Assembly (NCBI RefSeq): GCF_006740045.1
Contig: NZ_AP019749.1
Span: 3,367,001-3,431,000 of the forward strand
Direction of reading: 5' to 3'
Length of the DNA stretch: 64,000 nucleotides
Source of the DNA: Comamonas terrigena NBRC 13299
GTDB lineage: Bacteria; Pseudomonadota; Gammaproteobacteria; Burkholderiales; Burkholderiaceae_C
Made by a program: the position numbers and the translations under genes
The notes under the pieces: model-generated
What the model saw: only the letters and a program-made list of their open reading frames with translations
Told to the model about the DNA's origin: nothing
Databases searched by the model: none
Shown here: one piece after another, positions 19,026 to 29,756 of the stretch
Numbering within the stretch: position 1 is the stretch's first letter
Layout: each line of letters starts with the position of its first letter

Positions 19026-19340
19026 ATATACAGTTGGGGTGATGGAAGAAAAACGGACCTTCATTCTGCGGCACCCGCACCAGCCCTCCCAGACCAGCGC
19101 CAGCACCCGCCATGGCCCAGGCCGTGCTGCGCGTGGTCATTCGGTTGGCTGCGGGCGACGGTGGCCTTGGCGGCCTTGGTGCGATGGCGGCTGTGGGCGC
19201 TGCAGCCCCCCATAACCACGCCACCGGGCCAGCACCGGCCATGGGTGAAATCCAACTATGGATATGCGCAAAACACGCTTAATTCCAAATGCTTATCAAG
19301 ATAAATTTCTTCATAAGCATTTCAAATTAAGGATCTCCCC
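19026..19340. other. Divergent intergenic region with operator-like palindrome
   Basis: This 315-nt region separates the lipoprotein gene (minus) from the TauABC-like operon (plus). Its right end turns AT-rich and carries a 10-bp perfect inverted repeat (19287-19322), listed separately. The remainder is GC-rich with no credible gene. Confidence 0.6.
19287..19322. promoter_or_regulatory. Perfect 10-bp inverted repeat upstream of tauA-like gene
   Basis: Arms AAATGCTTAT (19287-19296) and ATAAGCATTT (19313-19322) are exact reverse complements around a 16-nt AT-rich centre. The right arm ends 18 nt before the start codon at 19341. The spacing fits an operator overlapping the promoter or leader. 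In other proteobacteria sulfonate transporters are controlled by CysB/Cbl/SsuR-type LysR proteins, so a LysR-type site is plausible, but no such regulator is adjacent. Confidence 0.65.
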
Positions 19341-20357
19341 ATGCCCCGCTTTTCCGTGACCCGTGTTGCCGCAGCCGCCTTGTTGGGCCTGTCCGCGCTG
19401 TCGTCGTTTGCCCAGTCCGTTCCTTCCGAGGTGCGGTTGGCCTGGGCCGGCGGCCCGCGCGTGTGGATTCTGGGCAAGATCGACGGTTCGTTCGACAAGG
19501 CCTTCGGCACCAAGACCAAGTGGGTGCAGTTCGCCTCGGGTGCCGATGTGCTGAGCCTGTTTGCGGCCAAGGAAATCGACATTGCCCGCTTTGGCTCCAG
19601 CCCGGCTGCGGCCGGCATTGCGCGCAAGCTGCCGATCGAGGTGATCGGCACGCCCGAAATCATTGCCACCGCAGAGCGCCTGATTGCCCGCGACGGCATC
19701 ACCGACCTCAAGGGCCTGGAAGGCAAGACCGTGGCCTACCCTGCCAACTCCACCGCGCAGTACGCGTTCGAGCAGGCCGTGAAGCTGGCCAAGGTGGACC
19801 GCAGCAAGATCAAGGCGCTGTCGCTCAAGCCCGCCGAGATTGTGGCCGCCTGGAAGCGCGGCGACATCGACGCCGCCTATGTCTGGGGCCCCTTCACCCA
19901 GCAGCTGGAAGCCAGCGGCGGCAAGCAGATCTATGTCACCAAGGACCTGCAGAAGCACCAGGTGCTGGTGTTCAACAACTTCGTGGTGCGCAAGGAATTT
20001 GCCGAGAAGCACCCCGAGCTGGTGACCAAGTTCCTGCGCGTGGTGCAGGACAAGGTGGACCAGTACAAGAAGGACGAGGAAGGTTCGGTGCAGGCCATTG
20101 CCAAGCACCTGGACATTCCCGCCGACAGCGTGCGCAGCACCCTGGGCGGGCTGGAATACCCTTCGCTGCAGGAGCAGTTGACCCCGGCCTTCATCGGGGA
20201 TGAAAAGACCAAGTCCAACTCGCTGATCACCAAGGCCTACAAGGACTCGGCCGAATTCCTGGCTGGCATTGGCGAGCTGCGCAAGCAGGAGGTGCCGGTC
20301 AGCTACGGCCCCTACATCAACACCACCTATCTGCAGCGCGCTGCGGCCGCCAAGTAA
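19341..20357 (+). CDS. TauA/SsuA-like ABC transporter periplasmic binding protein
   Basis: The 338-residue protein has a Sec signal peptide ending at SSFAQS and a periplasmic binding fold of the sulfonate/nitrate type. Blocks include VRLAWAGGPRVWILGKIDG near the N-terminus, SGADVLSLFAAKEIDIARFGSSP, and LKGLEGKTVAYPANSTAQYAFE, which match TauA-type receptors. The likely ligand is taurine or another sulfonate, but no taurine dioxygenase or sulfonatase is in the operon. It is followed after 12 nt by the permease gene. Confidence 0.85.
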   Translation: MPRFSVTRVAAAALLGLSALSSFAQSVPSEVRLAWAGGPRVWILGKIDGSFDKAFGTKTKWVQFASGADVLSLFAAKEIDIARFGSSPAAAGIARKLPIEVIGTPEIIATAERLIARDGITDLKGLEGKTVAYPANSTAQYAFEQAVKLAKVDRSKIKALSLKPAEIVAAWKRGDIDAAYVWGPFTQQLEASGGKQIYVTKDLQKHQVLVFNNFVVRKEFAEKHPELVTKFLRVVQDKVDQYKKDEEGSVQAIAKHLDIPADSVRSTLGGLEYPSLQEQLTPAFIGDEKTKSNSLITKAYKDSAEFLAGIGELRKQEVPVSYGPYINTTYLQRAAAAK

Positions 20358-20369
20358 GCAGGCTGCGCC

Positions 20370-21236
20370 ATGTCCCTGTCTTCGCAAACGCCACTGCCGC
20401 TGTACCTGCCGCCCACGGCGGCGCAGGCCCCATCGCCACAGCCCGCACGCGCGCGCTGGATTCCCTCTGCGGGCCGGCTGGCGGCGGTCAGCATCACCAG
20501 CGTGCTGGCCGTGCTGCTGCTGTGGCAAGCCAGCGGCAGCCTGGGCTGGGTGGATGCGCTGATGCTGCCGCCCCCCACCGATCTGTGGCACACCCTGGTG
20601 GAACTGACCCAGGAAGGCTACCGCCAGACGCCGCTGTGGCAGCACCTGCTGACCAGCACGCTGCGCGCGCTGGTGGCCTTTGTCGTGGCCATTCTGGTTG
20701 GCGTGCCGCTGGGCCTGTCCATGGGCCTGTCGGCCACACTGTCCGCCACGCTCAACCCCTTTGTGCAATTTTTGCGGCCCCTGCCCAAGATTGCGCTGGT
20801 ACCGCTGGTCATCGTCTGGTTCGGCATTGGGGAAGGCGCCAAGTTCTTTCTGATCTTCATTGCCACGGTGCTGAGCATCGTCGTGGGTGCCGCTGCGGCG
20901 GTGGCCCATATCAGCCAGGCGCGGCTGCGCGCAGCGCAGACGCTGGGGGCCAGCCGCCGCCAGCTGTTCAGCCATGTGGTGCTGCCGCACGCCCTGCCCG
21001 AGCTGTTCACCACCGTGCGCCTGGCCATCGGCATTGGCTGGACCTCGCTGATCGCCGCTGAAATGGTGGCGGCCAATTCCGGCCTAGGCTGGATGGTCAT
21101 CAATGCCGGCAGCTATCTGCGCACCGACGTGGTGATGCTGGGCATTCTGCTGCTGGGCCTGATCGGCTATCTGTTTGACGTGGGCCTGGTGCTGCTGCAG
21201 CGCCATTACGCCCCCTGGGCCGGGAAAGACGCATGA
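20370..21236 (+). CDS. TauC/SsuC-like ABC transporter permease
   Basis: The 288-residue inner-membrane protein has about six transmembrane segments (about residues 30-50, 90-112, 125-145, 150-170, 210-230 and 250-272). It also has the BPD permease EAA-like loop RLRAAQTLGASRRQLFSHVVLPHALP that contacts the ATPase. The closest family pattern is taurine/sulfonate permease. Its stop overlaps the ATPase start by 4 nt (ATGA). Confidence 0.9.
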   Translation: MSLSSQTPLPLYLPPTAAQAPSPQPARARWIPSAGRLAAVSITSVLAVLLLWQASGSLGWVDALMLPPPTDLWHTLVELTQEGYRQTPLWQHLLTSTLRALVAFVVAILVGVPLGLSMGLSATLSATLNPFVQFLRPLPKIALVPLVIVWFGIGEGAKFFLIFIATVLSIVVGAAAAVAHISQARLRAAQTLGASRRQLFSHVVLPHALPELFTTVRLAIGIGWTSLIAAEMVAANSGLGWMVINAGSYLRTDVVMLGILLLGLIGYLFDVGLVLLQRHYAPWAGKDA

Positions 21237-22102
21237 GCGCGCACCTGCACACCACCACGCGGTCATCCGGTGGTCACCACGACCGCGACCATGGTCATAG
21301 TCAGAGCCACAGCCGCATCCAGATCCAGGGCGTGCACAAGCACTTTGCCCAGCCGGGCAAGGGGGACAGCCAGCAGGTGCTCAGCGATGTCTCGCTGGAG
21401 CTGCAGCATGGCGAATTCGTCTGCCTGCTGGGCGCATCGGGCTGCGGCAAGTCCACGCTGCTGAATCTGGTGGCCGGCTTCGAGCAACCCGACGGCGGGC
21501 GCCTGCTGTGCGACGGCCGCCCCATCACCGGCCCCGGGCCGGAGCGCGGCATGGTGTTCCAGCAGCCCACGCTGTTCCCCTGGCTTACCGTGCGCCAGAA
21601 CGTGGACTTCGGCCCGCGCATGGCCGGCCAGCGCGCCGCAGACTATGCAGCCCGCGCCGACGAGTTTCTGCGCCTGGTCGGCCTGGCCGACTTTGCCGAT
21701 CACCACCCCTGGCAGCTGTCCGGCGGCATGCGCCAGCGCGCCGCCCTGGCCCGCGCCTGGCTGCCCGAACCAGAAATCCTGCTGATGGACGAACCCTTCG
21801 GCGCGCTGGACGCCCAGACCCGGCTGGCCATGCAGGAGCTGCTGACCGGCATCTGGCAACAGAAGCGCACCACCATCCTCTTTGTGACCCACGATGTGGA
21901 CGAGGCACTGTTCCTGGCCGACCGGGTGGTGATTCTGTCCTCGCGCCCCGGGCGGATTCGCCAGGAGCTGCAGGTCCCGTTCGAGCGGCCGCGCAGCTTT
22001 GAGGACCTGGTGGCCGACCCGCGCTTTGGCGCCCTGAAACGCGACATCCTGCATGTGCTGCGTGAAGAAGCGGCCAAGTCGCTGCAGAGCGTGGCCGCAT
22101 GA
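21233..22102 (+). CDS. TauB/SsuB-like ABC transporter ATPase with His-rich N-terminus
   Basis: The 289-residue protein has Walker A GASGCGKST, the Q-loop (VFQQPTLFPW), signature LSGGMRQRAALARAW and Walker B LLMDEPFGALD, followed by the H-loop FVTHDVDEAL. It powers the permease encoded before it. Unusually, the first about 25 residues are rich in His, Ser and Arg (SGGHHDRDHGHSQSHS) before the nucleotide-binding domain begins. This tail is absent from typical TauB and could bind metal or be inert. It overlaps both neighbours by ATGA. Confidence 0.9.
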   Translation: MSAHLHTTTRSSGGHHDRDHGHSQSHSRIQIQGVHKHFAQPGKGDSQQVLSDVSLELQHGEFVCLLGASGCGKSTLLNLVAGFEQPDGGRLLCDGRPITGPGPERGMVFQQPTLFPWLTVRQNVDFGPRMAGQRAADYAARADEFLRLVGLADFADHHPWQLSGGMRQRAALARAWLPEPEILLMDEPFGALDAQTRLAMQELLTGIWQQKRTTILFVTHDVDEALFLADRVVILSSRPGRIRQELQVPFERPRSFEDLVADPRFGALKRDILHVLREEAAKSLQSVAA

Positions 22103-22818
22103 GCGCGCCGCGCCTGGTGGGCGTGCTGGGCGGCATGGGGCCGCTGGCCACGCTGGACTTTCTGCAGCGCCTGCTGGACATCAGCGGAGCGCAGCGCGAC
22201 CAGGAGCATGTGCCCACCGTGACCTGGAATGTGCCGCAGATTCCGGACCGGCAACGGGCCCTGGCCGGTGGCGGCGAGGACCCGCTGCCCGCCATGCTGC
22301 AAGGCATTGCCCGGCTGAATGCCGCTGGCGCCACCTGCATTGCCATTCCCTGCAACACGGCCCACGCCTGGTATGGCCCCTTGAGCGCCCACAGTGCCGC
22401 GCCCATCCTGCACATTGTCGACGCCACGGTGCAGGCACTACAGGCGGCGCCACAGCCATCGCAGCCATCCCCGGCCCGCATCGGTGTGATCGCCACGCGG
22501 GGCGCGCTGAGCCAGCGCCTGTACCAGTCGCGGCTGGAAGCGGCTGGCCTGGACTACCTGACGCCCACCGAGCAGGAGCTGGACACACTGTTCACCCCGG
22601 GCTGCTACGCCATCAAGGCCAACGACATTGCCACGGGCGGCCAGCTACTGGCGCAGACTGCCGAGGCGCTGCTGGCACGCGGCGCCACGCAACTGGTCAT
22701 GGCCTGCACCGAGGTGCCCATCGGCCTGCGCCACGCCGCGCCCGAACTGCTGGCGCTGAGCGTGGACCCGGCCACCGCACTGGCCCAGGCCTGCCTGCGC
22801 CACTGGCGGCAGGGTTGA
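22099..22818 (+). CDS. Aspartate/glutamate racemase family protein
   Basis: The 239-residue protein starts with VGVLGGMGPLATLDFLQR, typical of the aspartate racemase family. It has both catalytic cysteines in their usual contexts, PCNTAHAW in the N-half and ACTEVPI in the C-half. The expected reaction is co-factor-independent racemisation at an alpha carbon, of aspartate or another compound such as a hydantoin or maleate-type substrate. It overlaps the ATPase gene by 4 nt, so it is translationally coupled to a sulfonate-type importer, an uncommon pairing. That suggests the racemase acts on the imported compound or its product. Confidence 0.88.
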   Translation: MSAPRLVGVLGGMGPLATLDFLQRLLDISGAQRDQEHVPTVTWNVPQIPDRQRALAGGGEDPLPAMLQGIARLNAAGATCIAIPCNTAHAWYGPLSAHSAAPILHIVDATVQALQAAPQPSQPSPARIGVIATRGALSQRLYQSRLEAAGLDYLTPTEQELDTLFTPGCYAIKANDIATGGQLLAQTAEALLARGATQLVMACTEVPIGLRHAAPELLALSVDPATALAQACLRHWRQG

Positions 22819-24282
<1,464 letters not shown>

Positions 24283-24614
24283 GGCCGTACATAGCTACGT
24301 TGCCATGCAGCCCCGGTGCGCCCGCCATGCTTCCATCTGGAGTGCATGCACTGGTGCACCCGGCTGCGGCCTTCGCCTGTGGCAGGGTCTGCGGGGCGCA
24401 GACAGCCGGGGCGCATGCTGTGGACGACGTGGATGGCATAGCTTGAGCGCGCCAACATACACAACCCGCAGCACTGCCCGCGCAAACCGCACAACACGGT
24501 AGCGTGCCCCGGCTCTGACCCCATCCGGCCCACCGTCTGCACGCAGACGCCACGCATCCCACACGCCACTGCAGCGCCCCAGCGCTTGCGCGGCTACCGT
24601 TCAAGGAGTCACCC
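24283..24614. other. Intergenic region between adhC and fghA with small palindrome
   Basis: No gene is visible in these 332 nt. A 7-bp inverted repeat, CGTCTGC (24534-24540) and GCAGACG (24543-24549), lies about 65 nt before the fghA start and could be an operator or part of a leader hairpin. The length suggests that fghA has its own promoter. Confidence 0.5.
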
Positions 24615-25466
24615 ATGGAACTCAAATCCGCCCACGCCTGCTTTGGCGGCGCGCAGCGCTACTACCAGCACGATTCGCGTGAGATCGGCCTGCCGATGAA
24701 GTTCTCGGTCTACCTGCCGCCCAAGGCCGTGGCGGGCGAGAAAGTGCCTGCCGTGCTGTATCTGGCCGGCCTGACCTGCACCGAAGAAACCTTCATGACC
24801 AAGGCCGGCGCCCAGCGCCTGGCGGCCGAGCTGAACATCGCCCTGATTGCCCCCGACACCAGCCCGCGCGGCGCCAACGTGCCGGGCGAATCCGACAGCT
24901 GGGACTTTGGCGTGGGTGCCGGTTTCTACCTGGACGCCCAGCAGGCCCCGTGGGAACAGAACTGGCGCATGGAAAGCTACCTCATTGAGGAACTGCTGCC
25001 GCTGCTGGCCCGCCACCTGCCGATTGACACCCAGCGCCTGGGCATCTTCGGCCACAGCATGGGCGGCCACGGCGCGCTGACCCTGGCGCTGCACCACCCC
25101 GGCGTGTTCAAAAGCCTGTCGGCCTTTGCGCCCATTGCCAACCCGGTCAACTGCCCCTGGGGCCAGAAAGCCTTTGCCGGCTACCTGGGCGCCAACCAGG
25201 CAGCCTGGGCCCAGCACGACGCCACGCGCCTGATGGAAAGCCAGGGCAAGCCGCCCTACCCGGCCGGCATCCTGATCGACCAGGGCCTGGCCGACAAATT
25301 CCTGATCGAGAAACAGCTGCTGCCCGAAGCACTGGAAGCTGCCTGCGCCCAGCTGGGCCAACCGCTCACGCTGCGCCGCCATGCAGGCTATGACCACGGC
25401 TACTACTTCATCCAGACCTTTATCGACGACCACCTGCGCCACCACGCGCAGCAGTTGCAGGCCTGA
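24615..25466 (+). CDS. fghA: S-formylglutathione hydrolase
   Basis: FghA hydrolyses S-formylglutathione to formate and glutathione, completing glutathione-dependent formaldehyde detoxification begun by AdhC. The 283-residue esterase-D-family protein has the nucleophile elbow GHSMGGHG with Ser148, the oxyanion region LAGLTCTEETF, and a late catalytic His in HAGYDHGYYFI. Start ATG 24615 has AAGGAG upstream. A strong terminator follows. Confidence 0.96.
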   Translation: MELKSAHACFGGAQRYYQHDSREIGLPMKFSVYLPPKAVAGEKVPAVLYLAGLTCTEETFMTKAGAQRLAAELNIALIAPDTSPRGANVPGESDSWDFGVGAGFYLDAQQAPWEQNWRMESYLIEELLPLLARHLPIDTQRLGIFGHSMGGHGALTLALHHPGVFKSLSAFAPIANPVNCPWGQKAFAGYLGANQAAWAQHDATRLMESQGKPPYPAGILIDQGLADKFLIEKQLLPEALEAACAQLGQPLTLRRHAGYDHGYYFIQTFIDDHLRHHAQQLQA

Positions 25467-25504
25467 ACGGACAGCACCCGTGCGGCCCATGCCGCATTGC
25501 CACC

Positions 25505-25527
25505 AGCCGCCTGCGGGCGGCTTTTTT
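25505..25527 (+). terminator. Rho-independent terminator after fghA
   Basis: AGCCGCC (25505-25511) pairs with GGCGGCT (25516-25522) around a TGCG tetraloop and is followed by a run of six T residues. It lies 38 nt after the fghA stop codon. Confidence 0.93.
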
Positions 25528-25697
25528 GTGCCCGCACTGCCGCTGCACTGTGCCCCCCACCGCAGGCATGCTGCATGCCACGGGCAGCCTGTGACATGCC
25601 GCCAATGCGACGCCTCCACAGCCCGCCACCGCCCCGAGGCGCCAGCCGCTTTCTACAATCCACCGCAACACCACCCTCACCCTGTCAGGAGAACCGC

Positions 25698-26474
25698 ATG
25701 CCCACCCTCAGCCCCACCCGCAAAGTTGCCGTTGTCACAGGCGCCGGTTCCGGCATCGGCAAAGCCACCGCCCTGGCCCTGGTGGGCGACGGCTGGCATG
25801 TGGCCCTGGCCGGGCGCCGCCTGGCCATGTTGGAAGAAGTGCGCCAGGCCGCGCAGGACCAATACGAAGCCGCCGACCGCGTGCTGTGCGTGCCCACCGA
25901 TGTGACCGACGCCGCCGCCGTACAGCAGCTGTTTGCCCAGACCGTGGCGCAATGGGGCCGCGTGGACCTGTTGTTCAACAACGCCGGTCGCGGCAACCCA
26001 CCGGGTTCGTTCCTGGACTGGTCGGCTGCCGATTGGCAGGACGTCGTCAACACCAACCTCAACGGCATGTTCTATTGCCTGCAGCAGGCCTTCCGCGTGA
26101 TGCGCGACCAGTCCCCCCAGGGCGGGCGCATCATCAACAACGGCAGCATTTCCGCCCACGCGCCGCGCCCCAACTCTGCCGCCTACACCGCCACCAAGCA
26201 TGCGGTGATGGGCCTGACCAAGACCGCCTCCCTGGACGGCCGCGCCTGGAACATTGCAGTGGGCCAGATCGACGTGGGCAACGCCGTCACCGAACTGGCC
26301 GAACGCATGGCCAAGGGCGTGCCCCAGGCCAACGGCACGATTGCGGTGGAGCCCATGATCGACACCCACACCGTGGCCCGCTCCGTGCTGTACATGGCCA
26401 ATCTGCCGCTGGAAGCCAATGTGCTGTTTCACACGGTGATGGCGACCAAGATGCCTTTTGTGGGACGGGGGTGA
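25698..26474 (+). CDS. Short-chain dehydrogenase/reductase (SDR)
   Basis: The 258-residue protein has the classical SDR cofactor motif TGAGSGIG at residues 14-21, NNAG, the catalytic Ser in [12 protein letters not shown] and the YXXXK motif in AAYTATKHA. The substrate cannot be assigned. Start ATG 25698 has AGGAG 7 nt upstream. It is the last ordinary-composition gene before the accessory segment that starts with the KAP gene. Confidence 0.92.
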   Translation: MPTLSPTRKVAVVTGAGSGIGKATALALVGDGWHVALAGRRLAMLEEVRQAAQDQYEAADRVLCVPTDVTDAAAVQQLFAQTVAQWGRVDLLFNNAGRGNPPGSFLDWSAADWQDVVNTNLNGMFYCLQQAFRVMRDQSPQGGRIINNGSISAHAPRPNSAAYTATKHAVMGLTKTASLDGRAWNIAVGQIDVGNAVTELAERMAKGVPQANGTIAVEPMIDTHTVARSVLYMANLPLEANVLFHTVMATKMPFVGRG

Positions 26475-26690
26475 GTGGGGGCAAGTGGACCGAACATTGC
26501 ACAGAGGGCTGCGTTCGGCCTGAAGCTGGCGCCACCGCCTTTATGACTGTTTCAGGCTACGGATTCAACCGTTGCCAACGTCTAATGTATGAAGTCCGGC
26601 TTGGCCAAGCTGCGAAGTGAAGCGACTCCCCGCACAAGTCTTTCGCATCTCGCAGCAGCCTACGGCAGCACTGTCCGACTTGATTACCAC

Positions 26691-29432
26691 CTAGGATGTG
26701 CCAAAGCAAAAGCGCTTGGCTCGCCGACCGTATTGCAGCAAGAGCTGTGGTTCAAAAACGAGGATCTGCAAGTTTTCCTCGGCGAACGAGCCGGCTTTCT
26801 TCACTGCATCCCGGAAGAAAAAATTGTTTGTTGTTTTGGAAAGTCTTCTGTGGAACTCGCTCAATGAAGTCGGCGCGCCTCCGGCACTCTCGATTATCCT
26901 CAGCCAAGTCTCGTAATCGCTAGCGGAAATATTTGCCAGCGCCAGCTGCAAAATGATGATGAAGTCATGTTCAACGTCATCAACCATATTGAGCGACCTC
27001 GACGTTGCCTTCATCACGCGAAAAGCGTTCGCGTACCAGAGTATCTTGCGCGGAACAGTTGCGAAATATGGAATGAACAGGGCCATGGAGTCGCGATGGA
27101 ACGTCTTGAACGTCAATGAGTACACCCGCGGTTCTCTGTGCGCCGACGGCGTCAAACCGGAACTCTGCTGGCTTTCCCTTTGACCTCTGGAAGTATCAGA
27201 TTCTGAGGGGATGTCGTTATCAACGGGAATGAGCCCCTCGAGCAAGGTCTTACCAGACTTGCCGTTGACCTCCTCAATCCAATAAGGTAACTGAAAAATT
27301 TTTTCGAGGTAGTCGTGCGGCGCTGCGCTGGCGACACCGCTATCGGATTTCAGCAAAGACCCATATTGCTTCAGCAGCGCCTGCGAAAGCCAGCGCACAT
27401 CCACTGCGACAAATACGGTGAAAAGCGGGAAGGCAAGGAGCATGTGGACAGCTTGCAGCACCTCGATGACCTTCTCGTGTGAGCAGCGGTCTAAGTCGTC
27501 GATATATAAGACCAAGCGCTCGAATGGAAGCTCTAGTTTTTTCTTTTTCGCAGCATCTGGCTGCAGATCCAGCCTCAACGCCTCCAGAACCCTTTTGTCC
27601 TCCGGCAGAAGTCCGCTGTCATTGGCCTCAAGACGCTCAATTCGGGAAAGCAGTGCTGCCGCTTCCTCAGGCAGGAACGCTGAGGTTGCTTGGTCGCTCT
27701 GCATCCCGCGAGAAAGTTCTTCGAAGTCCCGGCGCACTGAAGCGATGAGACCGAGATGCTTTGCATAATGCCCATCCGTCGCACGCGCCTGAAGGAACTT
27801 GCGGAGCCTGCCGCTGCCAGTCGCGCCGTGAAAGTCTTCGACTGCTTTAGCCAAGTTGCCTGCGGATGCTGCGAGGTCTTGTTTTGCTGCAACGATGTCA
27901 GCTTCGGCCCTGCTCAAAGCAGTTTGCGCTTCTTCTACTGCGTCGTCATGCTCCTTCATGGCCAACGCAACTACCTCGTCGACCTTGGCCTTCACTACTC
28001 GCATATTCCTCAGGACAGGACCCGCCAGATCATGGAGCCTCCGGACCCCGATGCTCAGTGCAATCAAGCAAGTTGCTGCTGACGTGAGCAGACTGGTGAC
28101 GTGCGATACGTCAAAATCTTGCATCAGTTCCTTAAGGCACCAAGCGAGCAGCGGCGCCGCCGGAATGCATGCGAAAGCCAGTGCTGCGCCGATCTTGCTT
28201 CCCAATTTCGTGCTGACGCTGTTGAAGACAATCCGGCTTTCCCCTGCAAGAGTGTTGGTTGCTTCTAGGCTGGCCTGGATTTGACTCTTGGCAACCTCCA
28301 AATTAGTAATGCCGAGGGAGTTGGCCGCTTCCTGAAGCTGTGTGCGCAACTCGCTGTCGTCAGCAAGTACGCGATGCGCGATGTCTAGGTAGGTTGCGGG
28401 TCGCCCGACTACCTTTGCCGCTTCAACTAACCGTGCCTGCTCAGCCGCCGCTAGCTTGTCGGCAAACTCTTTCTGAGTCCTACGTTGGTCGGCAAGACGC
28501 TCTGCCGACTCAACAGTCAGCAGCCTGGTTGTGCCCAAGTTCTCCAGCAGAGCAGCTTTGCGGCGTTCGTCGTCGGTCTTTCGGCCCCCGTCCACGTCGA
28601 CCACAGATCCCAACTGGGTAAACAAGTGGTCCACTAGACTAGCCCAAAGGTTTGTTTCGCTGTAGTGCCAAGCGTTGAAACGAACCTGTACGATCCGGCT
28701 GTGGAAGCTTCCCGATGCCCCCTCAGGAGCTTTCGTGTAGTAATCGCCCTTGGCAAGTTCAGCAACGTGGTCGTGGACGAGCCGCATGAAGAATGACTTG
28801 CCGGAGCCCCAGCTTCCGAAAACCGCAATCGCGAGCGGGGGCCGCACGTCCTTGGAGGCGACAACGCGGGCGAAAGCCTTTGCGTCCTCGCTGAATCCAA
28901 GGCGGTCGACAGCTTTTCCGTCCCATGCATCGTCGTTCATGGGAGACGCGATTAGCGTCTCGCTCATCCGGCGTTTAGCTTCTTGGAGCTTAGCGTCGTC
29001 TTCTATCTCTCCAACCTTGACCGGCTGCTGAAAGAGTTCAGGTGCGTTTGATTCATTAAGTTCTTCCTCACGACCTGCAGAACGCTGGTTCAACGATGGG
29101 TCTGGTGTGGACAAGGGTGCAGCCTTCACGGACGCGAAAGGCGCCGACGTGTAAGACTCCATCGACACCTGCGAGGGGGCTCGGCGATTCGATGCGCGCT
29201 TCAGCGGAGGCGACTTGGTTCGCGCAGCGGTTGAGCCTTCAGTGGGCATTTGAGGTGGCGGCGCCGCACGGTCAGGTTTCGCAGGACTGACGCGTAGTGG
29301 TGTGCCGAGACCACTCAAGACTCGATTCGCGATGACATCGGCGAGCTCAATGGTGCTGTCGTCAGAGTCCGACTTCTGCTCTGGCGTGCCGTCAGGCGGC
29401 ACTTTTCCGACAGGGCTGGGTGGTGCTTCCAT
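26691..29432 (-). CDS. Membrane-associated KAP-family P-loop NTPase
   Basis: The 913-residue protein begins with about 170 disordered Pro/Ser-rich residues. The KAP NTPase domain follows, with Walker A GSWGSGKS at residues 206-213 and Walker B LYIDDLDRC near 645. Two hydrophobic segments (about 415-435 and 450-468) and a Glu/Lys/Ala coiled-coil stretch (about 480-560) are inserted between them, the usual KAP layout that places the ATPase at the inner face of the membrane. KAP proteins include phage-exclusion factors such as PifA and animal scaffold proteins; the role here is not known. GC content is lower than in neighbours and it lies beside the Abi-like island, so a defence role is an inference. 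It starts 24 nt after the monooxygenase-like gene. Confidence 0.88.
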   Translation of the reverse strand: MEAPPSPVGKVPPDGTPEQKSDSDDSTIELADVIANRVLSGLGTPLRVSPAKPDRAAPPPQMPTEGSTAARTKSPPLKRASNRRAPSQVSMESYTSAPFASVKAAPLSTPDPSLNQRSAGREEELNESNAPELFQQPVKVGEIEDDAKLQEAKRRMSETLIASPMNDDAWDGKAVDRLGFSEDAKAFARVVASKDVRPPLAIAVFGSWGSGKSFFMRLVHDHVAELAKGDYYTKAPEGASGSFHSRIVQVRFNAWHYSETNLWASLVDHLFTQLGSVVDVDGGRKTDDERRKAALLENLGTTRLLTVESAERLADQRRTQKEFADKLAAAEQARLVEAAKVVGRPATYLDIAHRVLADDSELRTQLQEAANSLGITNLEVAKSQIQASLEATNTLAGESRIVFNSVSTKLGSKIGAALAFACIPAAPLLAWCLKELMQDFDVSHVTSLLTSAATCLIALSIGVRRLHDLAGPVLRNMRVVKAKVDEVVALAMKEHDDAVEEAQTALSRAEADIVAAKQDLAASAGNLAKAVEDFHGATGSGRLRKFLQARATDGHYAKHLGLIASVRRDFEELSRGMQSDQATSAFLPEEAAALLSRIERLEANDSGLLPEDKRVLEALRLDLQPDAAKKKKLELPFERLVLYIDDLDRCSHEKVIEVLQAVHMLLAFPLFTVFVAVDVRWLSQALLKQYGSLLKSDSGVASAAPHDYLEKIFQLPYWIEEVNGKSGKTLLEGLIPVDNDIPSESDTSRGQRESQQSSGLTPSAHREPRVYSLTFKTFHRDSMALFIPYFATVPRKILWYANAFRVMKATSRSLNMVDDVEHDFIIILQLALANISASDYETWLRIIESAGGAPTSLSEFHRRLSKTTNNFFFRDAVKKAGSFAEENLQILVFEPQLLLQYGRRAKRFCFGTS

Positions 29433-29456
29433 CTTCTTCTCTCTTTTTGGTTCGGA

Positions 29457-29756
29457 TTAGGTAGCCCTCGACTCACTCACCTCATACACCTTCAAATTCC
29501 GCTCTCCAATCCCTAGCCCTTCCCAGCTGGCCCGCCATGCCTGAATATGCGCCGATGCAAAATGCGCATCCAGCGCGGCCTGTTCGATCCAGCGCTCTTT
29601 CACATGGATCAAGCCGGGCACAAATAGGTCTTCGGCGTAGACATATTCCAGGCAGCCGGCTTCGGCACGGGAGGCTTGCACCATGGCTCCCATTACGGGT
29701 TTGGCGCGTTCCAGGTTTTCGGGCGGCAGGCGCACGGTGCCCACGATCAACAGCAT
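29457..29756 (-). CDS. Antibiotic biosynthesis monooxygenase (ABM) fold protein
   Basis: The 99-residue protein matches the dimeric alpha-beta barrel of the ABM family: MLLIVGTVRLPPENLERAKP, then EAGCLEYVYAEDL and HVKERWIEQAALDAHFASAH. Members include quinol and haem-degrading monooxygenases and many small proteins of unknown role. ATG 29756 has TTGGAGAG upstream. The gene is complete, but its 5' flank changes at once into AT-rich island DNA. A decayed second copy (about 96% identical over the first 125 bp) lies at 31920-32113. The KAP gene follows on the same strand after 24 nt. Confidence 0.88.
   Translation of the reverse strand: MLLIVGTVRLPPENLERAKPVMGAMVQASRAEAGCLEYVYAEDLFVPGLIHVKERWIEQAALDAHFASAHIQAWRASWEGLGIGERNLKVYEVSESRAT

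Noticed and set aside
26589..26867. Plus-strand 92-codon frame over the 3' end of the KAP gene
   Set aside because: It overlaps the KAP coding end, lacks a clear ribosome-binding site and shows no family motif.
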